Origin: JBPCRW01 sp050996405
GTDB lineage: Bacteria; Acidobacteriota; Blastocatellia; Pyrinomonadales; Pyrinomonadaceae
Length of the DNA: 6,317 bases
Direction: 5' to 3'
Assembly: GCA_050996405.1 (NCBI GenBank)
Contig: JBPCRW010000229.1
Span: 1 to 6,317, forward strand
The translations under genes and the position numbers were made by a program. Below are positions 1 through 6,214 of this stretch, one piece after another. How positions within the stretch are numbered: position 1 is the stretch's first letter; the number at the start of each line of letters is the position of its first letter. Under the pieces are notes generated by a model, which worked only from the letters and a program-made list of their open reading frames with translations, was not told where the DNA came from and did no database searches.

Positions 1-1
1 C

Positions 2-748
2 AATAACATTAGTGTTGAGATTTATCACTCGCGGCTTCAATATCTACATCGTTCCGAAAGACACCGGCGCGTGATTGATGATTTTAAACAAGAAGGCTCG
101 GCGGCGATTTTGATAGCGACGCAGGTTGCCGAAATGTCTCTGGATTTGTCGGCGGATTTACTGATAACGGACATTGCACCGATTCCTTCGCTGATTCAAA
201 GAATGGGAAGACTCAATCGTCGTCTGAATCCGAAAACCGAAAAACATCTGCGAGAGATTAAACCGGCTTTAGTCAAACTCTTGCCGGAAGATAAACAAAA
301 TTCTTTGCCCTACGAATTAGAAGAACTTAAAACCGCCGGAGATTGGATTTCAAAACTTCAAAAAGACTTCGGCGATGCATTGAGTCAAAAGAATTTAGCA
401 GACTGTTTTGCCGAATTCAGCGATGAGCGCGAATTCGATATTCAAAGAGCGGAAGAACGTGCCGTTTTCTTTTCCGGTTTGTGGCAGACGCGACCCGGAA
501 TGACCAGAGGGGAAGGCTACACAATCAGCGTGATTCTTGAAGATGACCGTGCGGCTTGGAAAAAAGAATACGACGCGAAAGAACCTGACCGCGATTGGCT
601 CAGGCGACACGAAGTTGCCATTCCAATCAAAAACGAAATTTTCAAATGGGAAGTTTTTGGCGGTCTGCGCGTTGCCGGAAATGAATTTATCGCTTACGAC
701 TATGATGAAAAAACACGCGAAGGAACGGGAGCAAAATGGCGAAAATAA
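2..748 (+). CDS. cas3: Cas3 helicase-nuclease, C-terminal part (5' truncated by window edge)
   Basis: Cas3 is the ATP-dependent 3'-5' DNA helicase recruited by Cascade to unwind and degrade target DNA. The frame is open from base 2, giving 248 visible residues. A GTG at 71 is internal and not the true start, because helicase sequence continues upstream of it. Visible in order: YHSRL (residues 8-12, second RecA lobe), motif V region ILIATQVAEMSLDLSADLL (36-54), and motif VI QRMGRLNRR (66-74), a variant of the superfamily 2 QRxGRxxR motif whose arginines contact ATP. About 170 residues follow, ending in GGLRVAGNEF and GAKW segments like the Cas3 C-terminal domain. No HD nuclease motif is present here; it should lie upstream or in a separate gene. 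The stop codon lies 13 bases inside cas8, suggesting translational coupling. Family assignment is firm; the left end is unknown. Confidence 0.93.
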   Translation, partial: NNISVEIYHSRLQYLHRSERHRRVIDDFKQEGSAAILIATQVAEMSLDLSADLLITDIAPIPSLIQRMGRLNRRLNPKTEKHLREIKPALVKLLPEDKQNSLPYELEELKTAGDWISKLQKDFGDALSQKNLADCFAEFSDEREFDIQRAEERAVFFSGLWQTRPGMTRGEGYTISVILEDDRAAWKKEYDAKEPDRDWLRRHEVAIPIKNEIFKWEVFGGLRVAGNEFIAYDYDEKTREGTGAKWRK

Positions 749-2319
749 AATCCGAATATAAATTACCGAATCCGTTAGTGTATCGGCTCAGTAATCCGAA
801 TTACACGATTTATCACCGCGCCGCGCTCGGCGGTTTAGCTTCGACGATTAAAGCGTGGGGCGATAATCAGCCGCAAGGAATCACCGCCCAAGCCCGGCGC
901 GACGAAGTTGTTTTGAGTTGGGACGACGAGAAATTAACCGACCAGGACTTTTTGCGGATATTGATTGAAAATTCATTCAAACTTGACGTGGAAACAAAAC
1001 TGATTGATTTGCCCGGACAACGAATCGGCGCAAACCGCGATGACTTGCGGCTGGCAGTTCATAATGGAATTACGGCAACTTTTCTGCAACACCCGAAGAT
1101 GCGTTTAGGTGAAAAAGGCTCACGTAAAACGGAACTAAAAACAGCCGACGAAGAATCGGGCAGTTTCATTAGCTACAAAGCAATTGACAGTTTCGCACAC
1201 CAAAAAGCGCAAAAAACGGGATTACTTGATGAAAAGTTAAAAGGTAATTTGCCGGAAGTAGCGGCAATTCAGCAATGGATTGTTCCGGGCGTAGCAGGCG
1301 GAGCGGATGAATTGTTTATGCCGACAGAAGAAGTAATTTTGTTATTGTTTCTGATGGTCGGAAGCGTCGTTTTTCATCTTCGTCCGCGCACTTTTAAAGA
1401 AAAAGCCCAAGCCTGTTTAATTGTGCCGGATGTGATTGACCTTACAGCTTTTGCGAAAGCCGTTTCATACATCAACGCACAAAATAAGGATTTTGAACGA
1501 TTCAGCAACAGTTATCTAGGGCGCGTCGTTGGCGGCGCGGAAGAAGCGGCGTTACGTTTTCTACTTGATTTACAAGCCGACAATTTAATTCACAAGGAAA
1601 GAAAAAGCGTGAACGGTTGCTATGTGATAGCAATGGGAAAAGTCGCCTGGGATAAAAATCAAGTGAATCGAAGCATCATTGCCAGAGTTCGCGGAGATTA
1701 TGAAGAAATAAATATTTTCATCGCCGCCCGGCAGTATTTGGGAAAAAGTAAAGTTATCAAAACCGAGAAAGGCGATAGTTTTGTCATACCGTCGAGTCCG
1801 ATTCCCGAACTCGTGGCGGCAAACTTGGCGGCTGAACGACATTGGTGTTTTGGTTTCAAAACATTGGTGAGCGAGAAAAAAGATTTTGAACGTATGTTTT
1901 ATTCAATAGGAGGGTTAAGAAAAATGAAAGATGAAATAAAAGATTTTGATGACCGCGCTGTGATAGATGTATTTCACGAAGCGTGGAAATTCACGATGAG
2001 AAATTTATATGACCGCGCCGAGTCTCGAAATTCAAATGAAAGCACAGACTTGGATTCAAGACGTGAACGAATTCGTAATGAAGTTTTACGCGCCAAAACT
2101 GCGGATGCCTTATCAAGTTGGTTTTTGCGTTTTTGCGCTGATGCCACCAAAGGCGGTTCACTTCCGGCAATGCGTAAAAACGGCGAAAGAATTCGCAAGT
2201 TTATTTTCAATCCGCGCAATTTCGAGCGTTTTCAAAACCTTTGCCTGTTTGCTTTAGTCAGCTACGCAGGTAAAGAAACCGCAACCGCTAACCAACTACA
2301 AACACAAGGAGAAAACTAA
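736..2319 (+). CDS. cas8: Cas8 large subunit of Cascade, Csx13/DevT (MYXAN)-like
   Basis: Large subunit of the type I effector, which in the family recognises the PAM and helps open target DNA. The protein has 527 residues, normal for Cas8. The N-terminal YTIYHRAALGGLASTIKAW (residues 23-41) resembles the HRAGLxGL signature of Cas8a1/Csx13-type proteins. A WIVPG segment (181-185) followed by a hydrophobic core stretch (about 200-214) also fits; the latter is short and is not read as a membrane helix. The start ATG has GGGAG at 727-731, 4 bases upstream, and overlaps the end of cas3. Position between cas3 and a DevR-like cas7 supports the call. The last 131 residues (397-527) look helical and basic in patches, and are preceded by a strong internal ribosome-binding site (see separate entry). 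The family is divergent, so the exact Cas8 subgroup is inferred rather than proven. Confidence 0.85.
   Translation: MAKIKSEYKLPNPLVYRLSNPNYTIYHRAALGGLASTIKAWGDNQPQGITAQARRDEVVLSWDDEKLTDQDFLRILIENSFKLDVETKLIDLPGQRIGANRDDLRLAVHNGITATFLQHPKMRLGEKGSRKTELKTADEESGSFISYKAIDSFAHQKAQKTGLLDEKLKGNLPEVAAIQQWIVPGVAGGADELFMPTEEVILLLFLMVGSVVFHLRPRTFKEKAQACLIVPDVIDLTAFAKAVSYINAQNKDFERFSNSYLGRVVGGAEEAALRFLLDLQADNLIHKERKSVNGCYVIAMGKVAWDKNQVNRSIIARVRGDYEEINIFIAARQYLGKSKVIKTEKGDSFVIPSSPIPELVAANLAAERHWCFGFKTLVSEKKDFERMFYSIGGLRKMKDEIKDFDDRAVIDVFHEAWKFTMRNLYDRAESRNSNESTDLDSRRERIRNEVLRAKTADALSSWFLRFCADATKGGSLPAMRKNGERIRKFIFNPRNFERFQNLCLFALVSYAGKETATANQLQTQGEN
1907..1914 (+). promoter_or_regulatory. Internal Shine-Dalgarno sequence within cas8
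   Basis: The sequence TAGGAGGG contains the full AGGAGG core, 10 bases (1914-1923) upstream of an in-frame ATG at 1924. It is the longest anti-SD match I see in the window, better than the sites in front of any of the annotated genes (GGGAG, AAGGAG, GGAGG, GGAG, AGGA). The codons that build it and follow it (ATA GGA GGG TTA AGA) are a run of generally less common choices. This is consistent with selection on the nucleotide sequence. Function as a ribosome entry site is inferred. Confidence 0.7.
1924..2319 (+). CDS. cas11: Putative internally translated Cas11 small subunit (C-terminal 131 residues of Cas8)
   Basis: The candidate nested gene shares frame and stop with cas8 and starts at Met397, behind the internal AGGAGG. 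It would give a 131-residue protein, within the usual size of Cascade small subunits. The sequence looks largely alpha-helical, with segments around DDRAVIDVFHEAWKFTMRNL (product residues 9-28), the SRRERIRNEVLRAK basic helix (45-58), and the MRKNGERIRKF to SYAGK region (83-117). Basic patches could touch the non-target strand, although overall charge is near neutral. Independent translation of the small subunit from within the large-subunit gene is established for types I-B, I-C and I-D. Applying it to this DevT-like Cas8 is inference. No separate cas11 gene lies in the window, which fits. The alternative is a chance Shine-Dalgarno, with these residues acting only as the Cas8 C-terminal helical domain. 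Confidence 0.6.
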   Translation: MKDEIKDFDDRAVIDVFHEAWKFTMRNLYDRAESRNSNESTDLDSRRERIRNEVLRAKTADALSSWFLRFCADATKGGSLPAMRKNGERIRKFIFNPRNFERFQNLCLFALVSYAGKETATANQLQTQGEN

Positions 2320-2323
2320 AATT

Positions 2324-3310
2324 ATGGCAACCAATTATCTTTACGGCACAATTCTGACAGGCGAAGCCGTTGCCGCCAATAATCGCGGCGACAACATCGG
2401 CAACACGACGACTTTGCAAAAAGTTTTTCATCAAGACGACGTTCACACCAGCGTTTCGGCGGAAGCGATTCGTTTTGCGATACGTTACCGCTTTCAACTT
2501 GAAGGCTTAAACATCAATCGCTCTTACGACGGAGAACTCGGCAAACTTTTTTACGAAGACGAAAAACGCACCGCTTGGAATCCAAACGGCGAAGTATTTA
2601 TAGACGATGACTTGATGGGTTTTATGGATGCCGCCGCCGCGCAAAATGAAAAAGAAGATGAAGAAGCGGCAAGTGTTGACGAAACAATTCCGGTAGAAAC
2701 AAAGCCGAAAACCAAAGCTAAACCAAAAGGAAAAACGACTAAACGCCCAAGTCCTCTCGCTATTGGTCGCGCTGTGAGTTTGCGCCCGTATCGCGGCGAA
2801 CTTTCCTTCAATGCTGTCAGCGGCGAAAAGGTGAAAGGAAAACTTTCGCTTTATAACGCCGAAATGCACACCACCGAATATCAATACTCTTTCGGTCTGA
2901 ATTTGGATGACGTTATCAAAAAGGAAAATATCGGACACTTAATTGACGCGATTGTTGACCCGCCGCAAGTTGCCGGAAATCACGCTCGATTCGCGTATGA
3001 TTTTTCGCCGGACTCAATTGTTTTGCGTGTTACAAACGCTCATTCGTCAAAAATTCAAAACTGCTTTGAACACGATGAAGACAACCGGACCTTTACGGTT
3101 GCGAAACTTATCAAGCGCGTTGAGAGCAAAGACATTGCGCCGGACGAGATTATTATCGGCGGTGAAATCGCCGCTACCGCCGAAGGAAAAAAACTAAAAG
3201 AGCTCGGCGTATCCGTTTTTAATGGCATTCAAGCGGCGGCGGGCGAAGCAAAAAATCGAATTGCCCAAAAACTCGACAAGTCTGAAAACTTGAATCGTAA
3301 CGGAGGCTAA
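2324..3310 (+). CDS. cas7: Cas7 backbone subunit of Cascade, DevR-like
   Basis: Cas7 polymerises along the crRNA spacer to form the Cascade backbone. The 328-residue protein has the DevR-type N-terminus: LYGTILTGEAVAANNRGDN (residues 6-24), TTLQKVFHQDDVHTSVSAEA (29-48), then DDDLMGFMDA (94-103) and, after an insert, SPLAIGRAVSLRPYRGEL (143-160). These are hallmarks of the RRM-fold Cas7 of the DevR/Csa2/Cst2 group. Residues about 103-143 form an unusual low-complexity linker, acidic (EKEDEE) then rich in Lys and Pro, between DDDLMGFM and the conserved core. The start is supported by AAGGAG at 2306-2311, 12 bases upstream. The gene begins 4 bases after the cas8 stop. Homology of the core is clear; the linker is probably disordered or a thumb-like loop. 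Confidence 0.92.
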   Translation: MATNYLYGTILTGEAVAANNRGDNIGNTTTLQKVFHQDDVHTSVSAEAIRFAIRYRFQLEGLNINRSYDGELGKLFYEDEKRTAWNPNGEVFIDDDLMGFMDAAAAQNEKEDEEAASVDETIPVETKPKTKAKPKGKTTKRPSPLAIGRAVSLRPYRGELSFNAVSGEKVKGKLSLYNAEMHTTEYQYSFGLNLDDVIKKENIGHLIDAIVDPPQVAGNHARFAYDFSPDSIVLRVTNAHSSKIQNCFEHDEDNRTFTVAKLIKRVESKDIAPDEIIIGGEIAATAEGKKLKELGVSVFNGIQAAAGEAKNRIAQKLDKSENLNRNGG

Positions 3311-3314
3311 ATCA

Positions 3315-4055
3315 ATGATAATTCTGCACATTGAAACGCCATACGCCAGTTTTCGCAAATCGTTTGCGCGGTCGTTTGCGGAAAGTTACAGTTTGCCGCC
3401 GCCTTCGACAATTTACGGAATGCTGCTGTCGCTCGTTGGCGAACATTTTCGGAAACGACACGAAGGCGTTCGACTTGCTTTCGCTTATAAACAAATGCCG
3501 CGCATTGCGACGACTATTCGCAAATTAAGCCGGTATAAATACGGCATTCCAAGCAAACAATCTTCGCTTGGCAACGCACCGGATTTTATTGAAACGCTTT
3601 GCAATATCGAGTTTTTGTGCTGGATTGATTCCGCGCAGGAAAAACCCGATAAAAATGGCGATACGAAAGGCGCGAATCTGGAGCAGCGATTATTAACGGC
3701 TCTACAAAATCCGCAAGACATCACGCGGCGCGGCATTGTCTGTCTTGGGTTAAGCGACGATGCCGTTAATGATGTAAGTTTATGCGAAACGATTGAAGAA
3801 AATTGGCATCGTCTCCTGCCGGACGGAAATATTGGACTGCCGCTAATAGATGAAAATTCACAAAAGCCAATCTCTTGGCATCGTCTTTTACCAAATGATA
3901 AAGGTTCGCTTGAACTGCCTGTTTGGGCAGACCACGTTAAAGGGTTCAATACTCGCTGGCAAAGATACGACCTCGAAAAAGAAGCACCTGAAATGATTCT
4001 TCCGCCAGATTCCGGCGAATGGCGATGGACGAAAATTGTTGACCCGCGAAAATAG
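3315..4055 (+). CDS. cas5: Cas5 Cascade subunit, DevS-like
   Basis: Cas5 binds the 5' handle of crRNA and caps the Cas7 filament next to Cas8. The 246-residue protein shows the classic Cas5 N-terminus: IETPYASFRKSFARSF (residues 6-21), followed by LPPPSTIYGMLLSLVGE (27-43), matching the family's SFR and PPPST(I/V)xGmL signatures. A later WADHVKGFNTRWQRYDL (204-220) fits the C-terminal part of DevS-type members. The start ATG is 8 bases after GGAGG (3302-3306) and 4 bases after the cas7 stop, so it is translated in the same operon. Oddity: WHRLLP occurs twice (164-169 and 188-193) and is followed each time by a Gly/Leu/Pro segment, suggesting a short internal duplication or paired strands. In type I-C, Cas5 processes crRNA. 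No Cas6 is seen in this window, but processing by this Cas5 is not supported by visible motifs. Confidence 0.9.
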   Translation: MIILHIETPYASFRKSFARSFAESYSLPPPSTIYGMLLSLVGEHFRKRHEGVRLAFAYKQMPRIATTIRKLSRYKYGIPSKQSSLGNAPDFIETLCNIEFLCWIDSAQEKPDKNGDTKGANLEQRLLTALQNPQDITRRGIVCLGLSDDAVNDVSLCETIEENWHRLLPDGNIGLPLIDENSQKPISWHRLLPNDKGSLELPVWADHVKGFNTRWQRYDLEKEAPEMILPPDSGEWRWTKIVDPRK

Positions 4056-4112
4056 TAACTCCCTTGATGCCGTGCGGCGATTTTTGAAATTTTATTATCT
4101 GGAGAAAATCAA
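4056..4112 (+). other. 57-base gap between effector and adaptation genes, with a weak hairpin plus T run
   Basis: This is the only sizeable intergenic gap inside the operon. GCC (4069-4071) and GGC (4076-4078) can pair around a GTGC loop, extendable by AT pairs if G4079 is bulged. TTTTT at 4081-4085 follows. This resembles a weak intrinsic terminator or attenuator, but the stem is short. GGAG at 4101-4104 is the ribosome-binding site of cas4-cas1. No promoter with acceptable spacing was found. Confidence 0.25.
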
Positions 4113-5870
4113 ATGAATACTCTGTTGGCTGTTCATTCGCTGCACGCTTTGGCTTATTGCGAACGATTGTTTTTTCTTGAAGAAGTCGAACAAATGAAGG
4201 TTGCCGACGAGCGTGTTTATGCCGGGCGGACTTTGCACGTTGAGATTGAACGCGACGAAGACGAAGATGAAATTTTAACGCTCAAACTTGAATCGGAAAC
4301 TTACGGTTTAGTCGGTAAAGTTGACTGCATCCGGCGGCGGAGTGGGCAGATTATTCCGTATGAGCATAAACGCGGGCGTTCGGCTCGCGGCGCGGATGGC
4401 ACGGCGGAAACGTGGGGAAGCGACCGCATTCAGATTATCGCTTATTGTCTGCTTGTCGAAGAACATTCGGGCAGAGAAATTACGGAAGGGCGCGTTCGTT
4501 ATCACGCCGACAATGTGATGGTGCGCGTCGCCATTGACGAACAGGCGCGGGCGGATTTTCAAGATTCGTTAAATCGCGCGAGAGAACTGCAAACGAATAT
4601 CGAACGTCCGCCGGTGACACCAAATGAACGATTGTGCGTTAAATGTTCGCTCGCTCCGGTTTGTCTGCCGGAAGAGGCGCGGCTTGCCGAAACGCTCTTA
4701 CAGATTGAAGACGGCGCGGCAAATCATCCGGCTCACATTCTCACCAAAAACGAAGATATTTCGGGAAACGCGGAAATCGCGCTTGAACATCAGCCGCTGC
4801 GATTATTTCCCGCCGATGATGACCGCCGCATTCTGCACGTTTTAACCAACGGCGCGAAAGTCGGGCGCAAAGGCGATCGGCTTGAAATCTGGTCGCCGGA
4901 AACCGATGAAAAAGAACATTATCCGGTGCAGGAAATCGGGCAAGTCGTCATTCACGGTTTCGCGCAAATCACAACGCAAGCCTTGCGTTTGTGTGCCGAC
5001 CGCAATCTCGGCGTTCACTGGATTGGCGGCGGCGGACGCTATATGGGCGCGTGGACAAGCGGGCAAGGCTCTGTTCAAAGGAGAATCCGGCAGTATCAGG
5101 CGTTAATTAATCCCGATTTTTGTTTGAGTTTGGCGAAAAGATTAGCCGAAGCGAAAGTGCGCGGACAACTCGGTTTTCTGCTGCGGGCGAGCCGTGAATC
5201 GGGGCGCGAAATCGAAGATGTCAAATCATCAATTTCAAACATCCGCAAACTGCTTTCGCCGCTTAATCGCGCGGAAAGTTCCGACAGGTTGCGCGGTTAC
5301 GAAGGAAGCGTAGGCGCGGCATATTTCAAAGCTCTGCCGCATTTAATCAAACCGGAAATCGGCGACGCGATGCGTCCCGACGGTAGAAACCGCCGCCCGC
5401 CGAAAGACCGCTGCAACGCGCTTCTCTCATATGGTTACGCGCTGCTTCTCAAAGATATTACTAATGCGATTTTAGTTGTCGGACTCGACCCATGTCTGGG
5501 TTTTTATCACACGCCGCGTTCGCAATCCGCTCCGCTCGCTTTAGATTTAATGGAGTTGTTTCGGGTGATGCTGGTGGATTTGCCTGTCATCGCTTCAATC
5601 AATCGCCGCCAGTGGGATAAAACGGAAGATTTCACGATTGCCGGAAAACAAGTCTGGCTTTCGGACAAGGGACGCAAAAAATTTATCCAAATCTACGAAC
5701 GCCGCAAAGCCGACCAATGGAAACATCCGGTCATCGGTTATTCGCTCTCGTATTCGCGTTTAATTGAATTGGAAGTTCGGCTGCTCGAAAAGGAATGGAC
5801 GGACAAACTTTCTTCGACCATAACTACACTTGAGCCGCGCGGATTGTTTGCGCGAATGAGAATGCGGTAG
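4113..5870 (+). CDS. cas4-cas1: Cas4-Cas1 fusion protein (spacer acquisition)
   Basis: A 585-residue fusion acting in spacer acquisition. Cas4 trims prespacers and helps select the PAM; Cas1 is the integrase. The Cas4 part (about 1-190) has C16 (LAYCERLFFL), HVEIE (42-46), D71 in GKVDC, the E84-H-K86 RecB-family motif, Q107/Y111, and C175, C178 and C184. The four cysteines fit an Fe-S cluster and the acidic and lysine residues a PD-(D/E)xK nuclease. A linker (about 191-228) leads to Cas1 (about 229-585). There the metal ligands appear as E397 in GYEGSVGAAYF, H466 in GFYHTPR, and D478/E481 in ALDLMELFR. Both halves look catalytically intact. The start follows GGAG (4101-4104) with 8-base spacing. 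Such fusions are known in type I-G and in DevTRS-like loci. The effector genes here are not the Csb1/Csb2/Csx17 set, arguing against I-G. Confidence 0.95.
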   Translation: MNTLLAVHSLHALAYCERLFFLEEVEQMKVADERVYAGRTLHVEIERDEDEDEILTLKLESETYGLVGKVDCIRRRSGQIIPYEHKRGRSARGADGTAETWGSDRIQIIAYCLLVEEHSGREITEGRVRYHADNVMVRVAIDEQARADFQDSLNRARELQTNIERPPVTPNERLCVKCSLAPVCLPEEARLAETLLQIEDGAANHPAHILTKNEDISGNAEIALEHQPLRLFPADDDRRILHVLTNGAKVGRKGDRLEIWSPETDEKEHYPVQEIGQVVIHGFAQITTQALRLCADRNLGVHWIGGGGRYMGAWTSGQGSVQRRIRQYQALINPDFCLSLAKRLAEAKVRGQLGFLLRASRESGREIEDVKSSISNIRKLLSPLNRAESSDRLRGYEGSVGAAYFKALPHLIKPEIGDAMRPDGRNRRPPKDRCNALLSYGYALLLKDITNAILVVGLDPCLGFYHTPRSQSAPLALDLMELFRVMLVDLPVIASINRRQWDKTEDFTIAGKQVWLSDKGRKKFIQIYERRKADQWKHPVIGYSLSYSRLIELEVRLLEKEWTDKLSSTITTLEPRGLFARMRMR

Positions 5871-5885
5871 GAATACTAAAATATT

Positions 5886-6176
5886 ATGGCTGATAAACAA
5901 TGGTATGTTATCTGTTACGATATAACTGAACCGGCGAGATGGCGAAAAGTTTATAAACGCCTGCACGGTTACGGCAGACGACTTCAATATTCAATTTTCC
6001 GCTGTCGTTTGACGAAACTTGAGATGGAGAAATTGCGCTGGGAGTTGGAAAAAGACTTGACTGCCGAAGACAAGTTGTTAATTTTAAACGTCTGCGATAA
6101 GTGCGAACAAAAAACGCTGTCGCTCAATCGTCCCGAATCTTGGACGGAAGCCGACAAAAGATTCGATTTCGCCTGA
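5886..6176 (+). CDS. cas2: Cas2 spacer-acquisition subunit
   Basis: Cas2 bridges two Cas1 dimers in the integration complex. At 96 residues it is the typical size. The first strand WYVICYDI (residues 6-13) carries the conserved Asp12, followed by WRKVYKRLHGYGRRLQYSIF (19-38), matching the family's R-x-x-L-x-G-x-G-x-R-x-Q-x-S-x-F pattern. LLILNVCDKC (64-73) contains a CxxC pair, also seen in other Cas2 proteins of this type. The gene starts 15 bases after cas4-cas1. The only ribosome-binding site is a weak AGGA (5869-5872) that overlaps the upstream stop codon, 13 bases from the ATG, so expression may depend on translational coupling. It is the last gene in the operon. Its last codons (6161-6170) form one arm of an inverted repeat with the downstream region. 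Confidence 0.93.
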   Translation: MADKQWYVICYDITEPARWRKVYKRLHGYGRRLQYSIFRCRLTKLEMEKLRWELEKDLTAEDKLLILNVCDKCEQKTLSLNRPESWTEADKRFDFA

Positions 6177-6214
6177 ATTTGCCGCCGCAAAAAAATTTTC
6201 GCCGGAAATCGAAT
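6161..6214. repeat. Inverted repeat spanning the cas2 stop (10-bp perfect arms)
   Basis: ATTCGATTTC at 6161-6170, within the end of cas2, is the exact reverse complement of GAAATCGAAT at 6205-6214. A 34-base loop contains the stop codon and an A7T4 tract. No T run follows the second arm, so this is not a standard intrinsic terminator. It could stabilise the operon mRNA 3' end. Confidence 0.55.

Noticed and set aside
71..73. GTG as start of cas3
   Set aside because: The same frame is open to the window edge, and residues upstream (including YHSRL) continue the helicase domain.
2507..2938. 143-codon open frame on the minus strand within cas7
   Set aside because: It lies fully opposite a clear cas7, and its product is a low-complexity Phe-rich sequence typical of an antisense shadow.
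3485..3949. 154-codon open frame on the minus strand within cas5
   Set aside because: It is opposite conserved Cas5 coding sequence, and its product shows no recognisable domain.
4064..4098. Promoter for cas4-cas1 from TTGATG (4064-4069) and TATTAT (4093-4098)
   Set aside because: The spacer is 23 bases, too long for a standard sigma-70 promoter.
4113..5870. Assignment as type I-G (I-U) from the Cas4-Cas1 fusion
   Set aside because: Neighbouring proteins have Cas8/DevR/DevS signatures and not the Csb1, Csb2 or Csx17 set of I-G.
6175..6200. Intrinsic terminator directly after cas2
   Set aside because: GC-rich bases precede an A7T4 tract, but no stable stem ends in a T run; T4 alone is not convincing.
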